This document shows positions 1 to 5,392 of a DNA stretch of 7,223 bases, piece by piece. Source of the DNA: Lysobacteraceae bacterium (GTDB taxonomy: Bacteria > Pseudomonadota > Gammaproteobacteria > Xanthomonadales > Xanthomonadaceae); the NCBI GenBank assembly GCA_027483745.1, contig JAIXTZ010000066.1:1-7223 (forward strand), given 5' to 3'. The stretch's first letter is position 1, and the number at the start of each line of letters is the position of its first letter. The translations under genes were made by a program, and so were the position numbers. Under the pieces are notes generated by a model that saw nothing but the letters and a program-made list of their open reading frames with translations, did no database searches and had not been told where the DNA came from.

Positions 1-570
1 ATGCCGCGCCCCGAGGGTTATCGCAAGGCCCTGCGCCTGATGCAGACCGCAGAGCGCTTCAAGCTGCCCATCCTCACGTTCATCGACACACCGGGCGCCT
101 ACCCGGGCATTGGTGCGGAGGAGCGCGGGCAGTCGGAAGCCATCGCCCGCAACCTGCTTGAAATGGCCGAACTCAGCGTGCCGATCCTGTGCACGGTGAT
201 CGGCGAAGGCGGCTCCGGCGGCGCGCTGGCCGTGGGCGTCGGCGACGTCACCCTGATGCTCGAATACGGCACCTATTCGGTGATCTCGCCGGAAGGCTGC
301 GCCTCGATCCTGTGGAAATCGGCCGACAAGGCCAAGGATGCCGCCGAGGCCATGGGCCTCACGGCGCCGCGCCTCAAAGACAACGGGCTGATCGACGTCA
401 TCGTCAAGGAGCCGTTGGGCGGCGCCCACCGCGACCCGGCGGCGATGGCGCAGACGCTGAAAACCACGCTGATGGCGGAATTGGCCAAGCTCGAGGGCCT
501 GCCGGCGGATACGCTGCTCGACCGACGCTATGCGCGCCTGCGCAAGTACGGGGCGTTCGCCGCGGCTTGA
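1..570 (+). CDS. accA: Acetyl-CoA carboxylase carboxyltransferase alpha subunit, 3' part (5' end outside window)
   Basis: AccA pairs with AccD to form the carboxyltransferase that moves the carboxyl group from biotinylated AccB to acetyl-CoA, giving malonyl-CoA, the first committed step of cytosolic fatty-acid synthesis. The 189 visible residues match the C-terminal part of the family closely. They include [12 protein letters not shown] near residues 4-15, [20 protein letters not shown] near 27-46, the glycine-rich [10 protein letters not shown] near 68-77 that belongs to the crotonase-type oxyanion-hole region, and [16 protein letters not shown] near 96-111. E. coli AccA has 319 residues, so about 130 N-terminal residues are missing. 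The ATG at position 1 is therefore an internal methionine (E. coli has NFGMP here), not the start. In many gammaproteobacteria accA follows dnaE and lies near tilS. Here a porin gene pair separates accA from tilS. The identification is very secure. Confidence 0.97.
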   Translation: MPRPEGYRKALRLMQTAERFKLPILTFIDTPGAYPGIGAEERGQSEAIARNLLEMAELSVPILCTVIGEGGSGGALAVGVGDVTLMLEYGTYSVISPEGCASILWKSADKAKDAAEAMGLTAPRLKDNGLIDVIVKEPLGGAHRDPAAMAQTLKTTLMAELAKLEGLPADTLLDRRYARLRKYGAFAAA

Positions 571-577
571 GCCGCGG
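560..577 (+). terminator. Stem-loop spanning the accA stop codon, possible weak terminator
   Basis: A perfect 7-bp stem, CCGCGGC (560-566) with GCCGCGG (571-577), closes a 4-base loop TTGA that contains the accA stop codon (568-570). The tail after it is only GTTGATGG, with no real T-run, so intrinsic termination would be inefficient. It could instead protect the mRNA 3' end. The stem is seen directly; its role is inferred. Confidence 0.4.
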
Positions 578-618
578 GTTGATGGTGCACCACCGCACGC
601 CGCGAGGGCGTCCGGGCT

Positions 619-698
619 GAACAATCCCGCACTGCATCACGGGAATGACGATCGAATCGCAAAAACCCGTGTCCGAGGCGCGAAATGCGGGATTCACG
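619..698. repeat. Small inverted-repeat element, REP-like
   Basis: The 9-mer AATCCCGCA (623-631) recurs as its exact reverse complement TGCGGGATT (686-694), 54 bases apart. Within the left arm a second, competing hairpin forms: TCCCG (625-629) with CGGGA (640-644), loop of 10 bases. Read on the minus strand, the left half begins CGTCATTCCCG (650 down to 640), a string I recognise from short palindromic repeats scattered between genes in many proteobacteria. The inverted repeats are seen directly. Membership of a dispersed repeat family is inferred and needs the rest of the genome. Confidence 0.4.
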
Positions 699-724
699 TC
701 AAGTGCGCGCGCGGCGGCGAACGT

Positions 725-730
725 TAAAGT
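725..730 (+). promoter_or_regulatory. Weak candidate -10 element for the porin unit
   Basis: TAAAGT matches four of six positions of the sigma70 -10 consensus and is the most AT-rich spot before the porin gene, which a promoter after the accA hairpin would be expected to use. No good -35 hexamer lies at 16-18 bp spacing; the nearest TTCACG (693-698) is 26 bp away. Transcription could depend on an activator or another sigma factor. Low confidence. Confidence 0.22.
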
Positions 731-739
731 TTCGCTACC

Positions 740-755
740 CGGGGCCGATGCCCCG
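740..755 (+). other. GC-rich hairpin in the porin leader
   Basis: CGGGGC (740-745) pairs perfectly with GCCCCG (750-755) around a CGAT loop, 18 bases before the GGAG ribosome-binding site (774-777). If transcription starts just after the candidate -10 at 725-730, this hairpin would sit almost at the mRNA 5' end, a position that often stabilises outer-membrane protein mRNAs. The structure is visible; the role is speculative. Confidence 0.35.
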
Positions 756-784
756 TTCGCGCCACCACCTACCGGAGAACCTCG

Positions 785-1927
785 ATGAAGCGCCTTTTGG
801 CCCTCGGCATCCTCGCCGCCCTCTCGGCGACGTCCACTGCGGCACAAAACGTCCAGATCACCGGGTTCGGCCAGATGGTGGCCGGCACGGTCACCGACGG
901 CAACGCCTTCCCGGGCACCGGCTACGACTCCGACTGGGATTTCAAGGACGAGTCGCTGTTCGCCCTGCAGGTCCGCGGTGACTTGAACGAGCAGTGGTCC
1001 GCGACCGCGCAGATCGTGGCGCGCGGCCGCGACGATTTCGACCCCGAGTTCGCCTGGGCCTACGTGGGCTGGAACGGCGGCAACGGCTGGTCGGCGAAGC
1101 TCGGTCGCCAGCGCGTGCCCTTCTTCCGCTACTCCGACTTCCTCGAGGTCGGCTACGCCTACCCGTGGCTGCGTCCGCCGCATGCCGTCTACAACGCCAC
1201 CTTCAGCAACTACGACGGCGCGAGCGCCGCTTACGCCTTCGGCTCCGGGGACTGGTTCTCCAACATCGGCGTGATCGGTGGCAAGAACGAGGACAGCCTG
1301 ACCATCAGCAATCTCCCGGCCACCCAGGAGCTCGGATCGCTGGTCGGCGTCTACGCCGACACGACCTACGCCGATTGGCTCACGCTTCGCGCCAGCTACA
1401 TCGAGGCCGACGTCTCCGTCGATGCCCAGGCGATCAACCCGCTGCTGACCGCCCTGCGCGGCAACGGCTTCGGCAATGTCGCCGAGGCGATCGACTACAC
1501 GGAGGATCACGGCCGCTTCATCGGTCTGGCGGCCGAGGTGAACAAGGGCAACTGGCTGCTGGTTGGCGAATGGACCGACACCCAGATCGAGGACGCGTAC
1601 TTCGCGGATCGCACGCAGTACTACGTCACCGGCGGCTACCGCTTCGGTGCCTGGATGCCGAGCGTGACCTGGGCGCGTCGCGACAACGAGGCCAAGCCGG
1701 GCATCGTCGCCCTGCTGCCGAACGTGCCGCCGCTTGCCGGCCTGCGCGCGGCGACCTCGGGCGTGGTTCTGTCGGAAGACCTCGACGCGACCTACTGGAG
1801 CTACGGCCTGCGTTGGGACGTCGCGACCAACGTCGCATTGAAGGCCGACTACACGCAGTACACCAACGACACCCCGGCGAGCGCGGACGCGGATTCGTTC
1901 GCCGTCGGCGTCACGTTCACGTTCTGA
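785..1927 (+). CDS. Outer-membrane porin-like beta-barrel protein
   Basis: This 380-residue protein is probably an outer-membrane beta-barrel channel. Residues 1-20 form a Sec signal peptide (MKRLL, a hydrophobic stretch, then STAA before Q21). The mature chain shows alternating polar/hydrophobic strands rich in aromatic residues, no cysteine, and a terminal phenylalanine (VGVTFTF), the usual barrel-assembly signal. The block ARGRDDFDPEFAWAYV (79-94), then KLGRQRVPFF (105-114) and DFLEVGYAYPWLRPPHAVYN (118-137), resembles porin-like proteins I recall from marine gammaproteobacteria, where LDVGYAYPW and RPP are conserved. The ATG is preceded by GGAG at a 7-base gap. It is followed after 14 bp by a single-lobe phosphate-binding-like protein, so the two are probably one transcription unit. 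The substrate cannot be read from sequence. 'Porin' is well supported as a fold, not as a demonstrated function. Confidence 0.85.
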   Translation: MKRLLALGILAALSATSTAAQNVQITGFGQMVAGTVTDGNAFPGTGYDSDWDFKDESLFALQVRGDLNEQWSATAQIVARGRDDFDPEFAWAYVGWNGGNGWSAKLGRQRVPFFRYSDFLEVGYAYPWLRPPHAVYNATFSNYDGASAAYAFGSGDWFSNIGVIGGKNEDSLTISNLPATQELGSLVGVYADTTYADWLTLRASYIEADVSVDAQAINPLLTALRGNGFGNVAEAIDYTEDHGRFIGLAAEVNKGNWLLVGEWTDTQIEDAYFADRTQYYVTGGYRFGAWMPSVTWARRDNEAKPGIVALLPNVPPLAGLRAATSGVVLSEDLDATYWSYGLRWDVATNVALKADYTQYTNDTPASADADSFAVGVTFTF

Positions 1928-1941
1928 TCCGGAGGACGACC

Positions 1942-2346
1942 ATGAAGCGCATTCTCACCATCGCCGCCCTCGCTCTCGCCACCGCATCGCCGGCCTTCGC
2001 CGGCAAGGTGGTCGTGGCCGCCAACTCCAGCCAGGGCACCCTCGACAAGGCCGGCGTGCAGGCCATCTTCCTCGGCCGCACCCCCACCGTCGGTGGCCAG
2101 CCCGCCGTCGTCGTGTTCCAGAAGGGCCCGGTCCGCGCTCCGTTCGAGTCGGGCGTGGTCGGCCGCGCCGGCGCGCAGCTCGCCTCGCACTGGTCGCGTC
2201 TCGTGTTCACGGGCCGCGCAAAGGCCCCCGAAGACCTCGCGGACGACGCCGCGGTCAAGGCGAAGATCGCCTCGACCCCCGGAGCCATCGGCTACATCAG
2301 CGACGCCGCCGTGGACGGCACCGTGAAGGTCATTCTCGACTTCTGA
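1942..2346 (+). CDS. Small periplasmic phosphate-binding-protein-like (single-lobe PstS-type) protein
   Basis: The 134-residue product has a clear signal peptide (residues 1-20, ending SPAFA before GK), so the mature protein of about 114 residues should be periplasmic. Motifs match the short PBP-like family often annotated as phosphate ABC transporter substrate-binding protein: VQAIFLGRTPTVGGQ (39-53), SHWSRLVFTGRAKAPED (82-98) and TPGAIGYIS (112-120). A full PstS has about 320 residues in two lobes. Only one lobe equivalent is present, and I do not see the N-terminal phosphate-contacting segments, so phosphate binding is uncertain. A strong GGAGG (1931-1935) with a 6-base gap fixes the start. 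A longer upstream extension in this frame would run through the porin gene out of frame and is not real. No pstC, pstA or pstB lies nearby, so the partner is more likely the adjacent porin or an unseen sensor. Confidence 0.85.
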   Translation: MKRILTIAALALATASPAFAGKVVVAANSSQGTLDKAGVQAIFLGRTPTVGGQPAVVVFQKGPVRAPFESGVVGRAGAQLASHWSRLVFTGRAKAPEDLADDAAVKAKIASTPGAIGYISDAAVDGTVKVILDF

Positions 2347-2370
2347 CCGAAGCGGTGTTGCCGGATCGTC

Positions 2371-2401
2371 AGCGCCCGCCCTCTGGCGGGCGTTGTCGTT
2401 T
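2371..2401 (+). terminator. Rho-independent terminator of the porin/binding-protein unit
   Basis: CGCCCGCC (2373-2380) pairs perfectly with GGCGGGCG (2385-2392) around a CTCT loop. The stem can extend two more pairs (A2371-T2394, G2372-T2393). It is followed by the T-rich tail TTGTCGTTT (2393-2401). It lies 26 bases after the binding-protein stop codon, a classic position. The tail is the same 10-mer, GTTGTCGTTT, as in the minus-strand terminator at 4876-4912. Confidence 0.88.
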
Positions 2402-2449
2402 CCGGGCCCGGGTTTGCGTGCGCAGGCCCGCGGACGGCAGGCTTCGACG

Positions 2450-3790
2450 ATGGACCTTCCGCCCTTCCCCGCCGATGCCCCGCGACGACTGCTGGTCGGC
2501 TTCAGCGGCGGGCGCGATTCGACCGCCCTGTTGCACCGTTTGGCCATGCTCCACGAGGCGCCATGGGAGGGGCTGCGGGCGATCCATGTCGATCACGGGC
2601 TGAACGAAGCGTCGGAAGCGTGGGCGAGGCACTGTCAAGCGCACGCGGCGGCGCTCGGCGTGGCCTGCGTGGTGAGCCGGGTGGCGGTGAATACCGACGG
2701 CCGCGGCCTCGAAGACGCGGCGCGATGCGCGCGCTATGCCGCATTCGCGGCCGAGCGCCGGCGGGACGAATGCCTGGTGCTCGCCCATCATCGCGACGAC
2801 CAGGCCGAGACGCTGCTGCTGGCCCTGTTGCGGGGCAGCGGCGAACGCGGCCTGGCGGCGATGCGCGACTACACCGTCGACGCTCGCGGGCCGATCTGGC
2901 GCCCCCTGTTGGCGACGCCCGCGGCGGCGGTGGCCGACTACGCCGCGCAGCAGGGACTGCCGTGGATCGACGACCCGTCGAACCGGGACGAACGGCTGTC
3001 GCGGAACCGCCTGCGGCTGACCGTGATGCCGCTGCTGCGACGCCATTGGCCGCAGATGGAGGCTAGCCTAGCGCGAAGCGCGCGGCACCTCGCCGACGCC
3101 GACGACCTGCTGGGCGCGCAAGCGCGGAAGGATCTCGCGACGCTGCAGGGACTGCGCGACGACGTGCTCGACGCAACCGCGCTGCGGGCGCTGCCGGAGC
3201 CGCGAGCGACGCGCGCCCTGCGGATGTGGGCGGAATCGAGGGGCACGAGGCTGACGAGCGACGTGATCGGACGTGTGCTGCGGGACGGGGCGCGGCATCC
3301 GCCCGGTCGCGTGCTCCAGCATGCGCTGGGCGACGCCACGCTGCGGCAGTGGGGCGGCCGCCTGTGGCTCACGCCACGCGAGGCCGCGGATGGCGGGATC
3401 GAGGCGCGGGGTTCCGCCGTTGCGGCATCGGCATCCGTGGCTTGGGACGGCCGATCGGCCGTTCGACGGGGAACAGGGCCCGAGGGCGTACACCGGGGCT
3501 CGCTGGCGCTGCTGGGCGCGGAGGCTTTCGACGTGCCGATGAGGCTCGTGACCCGGGCCGCCGCCCCGGCGCGTTTCCGCGCCGCGGGCGACCGCCACTC
3601 GCGCCCGCTCCAGACGCACTTCGCCCGGCTCGGCGTGCCGCCGTGGGAGCGCGAGGCGATCCCGCTGCTGGTCGACGCTGGGGGACAGCTCCAGGCCCTC
3701 GGCGACCTCGCGTATGGCGAGACGCTCGACGCTTGGCTGCGCTCGCGCGGCGCCCGCCTGCTTTGGCAGCCGGACGAGCCGCGCGGGTAA
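2450..3790 (+). CDS. tilS: tRNA(Ile)-lysidine synthase
   Basis: TilS uses ATP to attach lysine to C34 of the CAU-anticodon tRNA-Ile, changing both its charging (Met to Ile) and its codon reading (AUG to AUA). It is essential in most bacteria. The 446-residue product shows the PP-loop ATP-binding motif SGGRDS (19-24), HVDHGLN (46-52), ARCARYAAF (91-99), LAHHRDDQAET (111-121), LLRGSGERGLAAM (126-138) and DPSNRDERLSRNRLR (175-189). The C-terminal tRNA-binding domain includes FRAAGDR (376-382) and LGVPPWEREAIPLLVD (394-409). Length is close to E. coli TilS (432). I chose the ATG at 2450, 12 codons before the conserved LLVGFSGG; a TTG 19 codons upstream lies in the terminator tail and is rejected. 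The ribosome-binding site (GCAGG, 2437-2441) is weak. No good promoter is visible between the terminator and the start. It is probably cotranscribed with xseB and ispA. Confidence 0.96.
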   Translation: MDLPPFPADAPRRLLVGFSGGRDSTALLHRLAMLHEAPWEGLRAIHVDHGLNEASEAWARHCQAHAAALGVACVVSRVAVNTDGRGLEDAARCARYAAFAAERRRDECLVLAHHRDDQAETLLLALLRGSGERGLAAMRDYTVDARGPIWRPLLATPAAAVADYAAQQGLPWIDDPSNRDERLSRNRLRLTVMPLLRRHWPQMEASLARSARHLADADDLLGAQARKDLATLQGLRDDVLDATALRALPEPRATRALRMWAESRGTRLTSDVIGRVLRDGARHPPGRVLQHALGDATLRQWGGRLWLTPREAADGGIEARGSAVAASASVAWDGRSAVRRGTGPEGVHRGSLALLGAEAFDVPMRLVTRAAAPARFRAAGDRHSRPLQTHFARLGVPPWEREAIPLLVDAGGQLQALGDLAYGETLDAWLRSRGARLLWQPDEPRG

Positions 3791-3799
3791 ACTGCGTCC

Positions 3800-4042
3800 A
3801 TGAGCCCGACCCCGACGCCGCCGCAGGATTTCGAGCGCGCCCTCGATGAACTCGAGGCGCTGGTGCAACGACTGGAAGGGGGCGACCTGAGCCTCGAGGA
3901 GTCACTGGGCGCCTACGAGCGCGGCGTCGCCCTCTATCGGCAGTGCCAAGGCGCCCTGGAGCAGGCCGAACTGCGCATCCGCCTGCTGGCCGATCCGGCC
4001 GACCCGGGCAGCGCCCGCGATTTCCGCGCCGATGCGGAGTAA
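3800..4042 (+). CDS. xseB: Exodeoxyribonuclease VII small subunit
   Basis: XseB is the small subunit of exonuclease VII. Several copies bind the large subunit XseA to form a nuclease that degrades single-stranded DNA from both ends into oligonucleotides, acting in mismatch repair and damage processing. The 80-residue length equals the E. coli protein. The pattern [20 protein letters not shown] (11-30), then [19 protein letters not shown] (32-50) and LEQAELRI (53-60), is the family's two-helix coiled coil. The ATG lies 9 bp after the tilS stop with no convincing ribosome-binding site, so translation may depend on ribosomes finishing tilS. Its 3' end overlaps ispA by 11 bp. The partner xseA is not in this window, which is usual because the two subunits are normally encoded apart. 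Confidence 0.95.
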   Translation: MSPTPTPPQDFERALDELEALVQRLEGGDLSLEESLGAYERGVALYRQCQGALEQAELRIRLLADPADPGSARDFRADAE

Positions 4043-4937
4043 GGCCACGCTCGACGCGTGGCGCATCCGCGTCGACGCCGCGCTGGCCCGGCAGCTCCCC
4101 GACGACACGCTCGAACCCCGCGCGCTGCATGCGGCGATGCGCTACGCCGTACTCGGCGACGGCAAGCGTCTTCGTCCGCTCCTCGTCTACGCCGCCGCGG
4201 CCGCGCTCGGAGCGCCACCCCGCGCCGACGCCGACGACGCCCTCGACCACGCGGCCGTGGCCATCGAACTGGTGCACGCCTACTCGCTGGTGCACGACGA
4301 CCTGCCGGCAATGGACGACGACGCGCTGCGCCGCGGACGACCGACCGTGCACATCGCCTTCGACGAGGCGACGGCGATCCTCGTCGGTGACGCGCTGCAG
4401 TCGGAGGCCTTTCTGGCCCTGTCGTCCGCCCCGGCACCGTCCGATGCCGTGCGCGCGGCCCTGCGCGAACTCGCCTCCGCCGCCGGGTCGCGCGGCATGT
4501 GCGGCGGCCAGGCCATCGACATGGCGATGACGGGCCAGTCGCAGGCCTTGGAGGCCCTCGCGACGATGCACCGGATGAAGACCGGCGCCCTGATCGAAGC
4601 GGCCGTGGTGATGGGCGGCCTGCTGCGCGGCGCGGACGCCGCGACGATCGGCGCGCTGCGCCGCATCGGCGCCCTGCTCGGCCTCGGCTTCCAGATCAAG
4701 GACGACCTGCTCGACGCCGAGGCGGACTCCGCCACGCTGGGCAAGACCGCCGGCAAGGACGAAGCGCAGGGCAAGAGCACCTACGTGACCCTGCTCGGCC
4801 TCGAGGGCGCGCGCGCGCGGCTCGACGATGTGGCCGGCGAACTCGATGCCGAGCTGGCACCGTTGACCGGCGGTGCAAACGACAACGGCCAGGCCCTTTC
4901 GGACCTGGCCGTCATGGCCGTGCGGCGCGCGCGCTGA
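4032..4937 (+). CDS. ispA: Farnesyl diphosphate synthase (geranyltranstransferase)
   Basis: IspA condenses dimethylallyl diphosphate with two isopentenyl diphosphates to give C15 farnesyl diphosphate, the precursor for ubiquinone, undecaprenyl phosphate and other isoprenoids. The 301-residue product (E. coli 299) has GDGKRLRP (42-49), the first Asp-rich motif DDLPAMD (89-95), RGRPT (101-105), [10 protein letters not shown] (155-164) and the second Asp-rich motif FQIKDDLLD (220-228), then [16 protein letters not shown] (236-251). The two-residue insertion in the first motif and Tyr84 five residues before it are typical of bacterial short-chain (C15) enzymes. The ATG overlaps the xseB end by 11 bp and has no ribosome-binding site upstream, suggesting translational coupling. 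In many proteobacteria dxs follows ispA; here the next gene is convergent and dxs is absent. The last 20 codons also encode, on the other strand, a likely terminator. Confidence 0.95.
   Translation: MRSKATLDAWRIRVDAALARQLPDDTLEPRALHAAMRYAVLGDGKRLRPLLVYAAAAALGAPPRADADDALDHAAVAIELVHAYSLVHDDLPAMDDDALRRGRPTVHIAFDEATAILVGDALQSEAFLALSSAPAPSDAVRAALRELASAAGSRGMCGGQAIDMAMTGQSQALEALATMHRMKTGALIEAAVVMGGLLRGADAATIGALRRIGALLGLGFQIKDDLLDAEADSATLGKTAGKDEAQGKSTYVTLLGLEGARARLDDVAGELDAELAPLTGGANDNGQALSDLAVMAVRRAR
4876..4912 (-). terminator. Rho-independent terminator of the DUF4870 gene, embedded in ispA
   Basis: On the minus strand ACGGCCAGG (4912 down to 4904) pairs perfectly with CCTGGCCGT (4893 down to 4885) across a 10-base loop. 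The downstream tail is TGTCGTTTG. With the last base of the stem this reads GTTGTCGTTT, identical to the tail of the terminator at 2371-2401. It starts 25 bases past the stop codon of the minus-strand DUF4870 gene, the expected distance. It lies wholly within ispA codons and produces the peptide segment GANDNGQ in IspA. Confidence 0.7.
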
Positions 4938-5318
4938 TTACTTGATCAGGCGGAGCGAGAAGGGGTAGCGGTACGCCTCACCACCGTTGGCCTTGATGGC
5001 CGCGAGGATCGTGAGGACGATCCAAGCGATGCCGATCACCGGAAGCAGGAGCAGCCCGATCAGCACGATCGTCAAGATGCCGGCGATGATGGCGGCGATC
5101 GTAACGGTGATGTTGAAGTTCAACGCCTCCTTGGCCTGGTCCGTCACGAACGGCATCTCGTCCTTCTTGACCTGCCAGATGATCAGCGGACCAAGGATCG
5201 TGCCGAGCGGGATGATCAGACCAGAGAGCGCAGACAGGTGGGCGAACAGGCCCCACTGGCGCTGCTCGGCGGAGACGTCACCAGCCGGAGCGGGCGGGGG
5301 GGCAAAAGCGTCGGACAT
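4938..5318 (-). CDS. DUF4870 (Tic20-like) small membrane protein
   Basis: This is a 126-residue inner-membrane protein of unknown biochemical role. A proline/alanine-rich cytoplasmic-looking N-terminus (2-17) leads into a hydrophobic helix with the family signature HLSALSGLIIPLGTILGPLI (27-46). This is followed by WQVKKDEMPFVTDQAKEALNF (48-68), which matches the DUF4870 consensus IWxxKKDESPFVDDQGKEALNF. One or two further hydrophobic helices span about 70-108, and the protein ends with a short YRYPFSLRLIK tail. The ATG at 5316-5318 is chosen because GAGG (5325-5328 on the plus strand as CCTC) precedes it by 6 bases and the domain begins shortly after. An upstream extension in the same frame overlaps pmbA and has no family match. 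It lies 74 bp after pmbA on the same strand and may have its own promoter. Its stop codon directly abuts that of ispA. The family call is strong; the function is not known. Confidence 0.93.
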   Translation of the reverse strand: MSDAFAPPPAPAGDVSAEQRQWGLFAHLSALSGLIIPLGTILGPLIIWQVKKDEMPFVTDQAKEALNFNITVTIAAIIAGILTIVLIGLLLLPVIGIAWIVLTILAAIKANGGEAYRYPFSLRLIK

Positions 5319-5351
5319 GGGTTTCCTCAACAAGGTGTGAAAGCGTCGCCC

Positions 5352-5380
5352 ACTGTCGTGAATGCGTGAATGGCTGTCAA
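5352..5380 (-). promoter_or_regulatory. Candidate promoter for the DUF4870 gene
   Basis: On the minus strand a perfect TTGACA -35 (5380 down to 5375) is followed after 17 bases by GACAGT (5357 down to 5352), which matches only three of six -10 positions. The spacer consists almost entirely of two tandem 8-bp repeats (see repeat entry). The -35 is convincing and the -10 poor, so this may need an activator. Confidence 0.35.
5357..5372. repeat. Tandem 8-bp direct repeat
   Basis: CGTGAATG occurs twice head to tail (5357-5364 and 5365-5372); on the minus strand this is CATTCACG twice. It fills most of the spacer of the candidate promoter of the DUF4870 gene, where a bound protein could control polymerase. 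The repeat is exact; its function is inferred. Confidence 0.6.
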
Positions 5381-5392
5381 GGCGAGGCGAAA

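Larger units (their letters stand above)
571..784. other. Intergenic region between accA and the porin gene
   Basis: This gap holds the right arm of the accA stop-codon hairpin, a 10-bp palindrome TGGTGCACCA (583-592), the inverted-repeat element at 619-698, a weak -10-like TAAAGT (725-730), a 6-bp hairpin (740-755) and the porin ribosome-binding site GGAG (774-777). I see no convincing small reading frame, no Pho-box-like pair of CTGTCA repeats and no recognisable riboswitch. Confidence 0.6.

Noticed and set aside
583..592. TGGTGCACCA palindrome after accA
   Set aside because: A perfect 10-bp palindrome that could be an operator half, but it is single-copy in the window and over 100 bases from the candidate porin promoter, so nothing supports a role.
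571..784. Possible Pho box or riboswitch controlling the porin/binding-protein pair
   Set aside because: I looked for paired CTGTCA-type repeats and for conserved riboswitch cores and found none. Phosphate control is not supported by the sequence.
404..1510. Long open frame (368 codons) on the minus strand opposite accA and the porin gene
   Set aside because: It is low-complexity, rich in Arg/Gly/Val/Ala, matches no family I know and lies opposite two well-supported genes. High-GC DNA commonly leaves such frames open.
994..1941. Upstream extension of the small binding protein in its frame
   Set aside because: The extension is an arginine-rich out-of-frame reading of the porin gene. The signal peptide and GGAGG before 1942 fix the real start.
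2402..2411. CCGGGCCCGG palindrome just after the terminator
   Set aside because: A 10-bp GC palindrome is expected fairly often in DNA this GC-rich, and it has no partner site or clear position relative to a promoter.
2393..2449. TTG-initiated N-terminal extension of tilS
   Set aside because: It would start inside the terminator tail, has no ribosome-binding site and adds residues absent from the family.
3369..4571. 400-codon minus-strand open frame opposite tilS, xseB and ispA
   Set aside because: Shadow of three confident genes, with a biased Arg/Gly/Ala composition and no recognisable domain.
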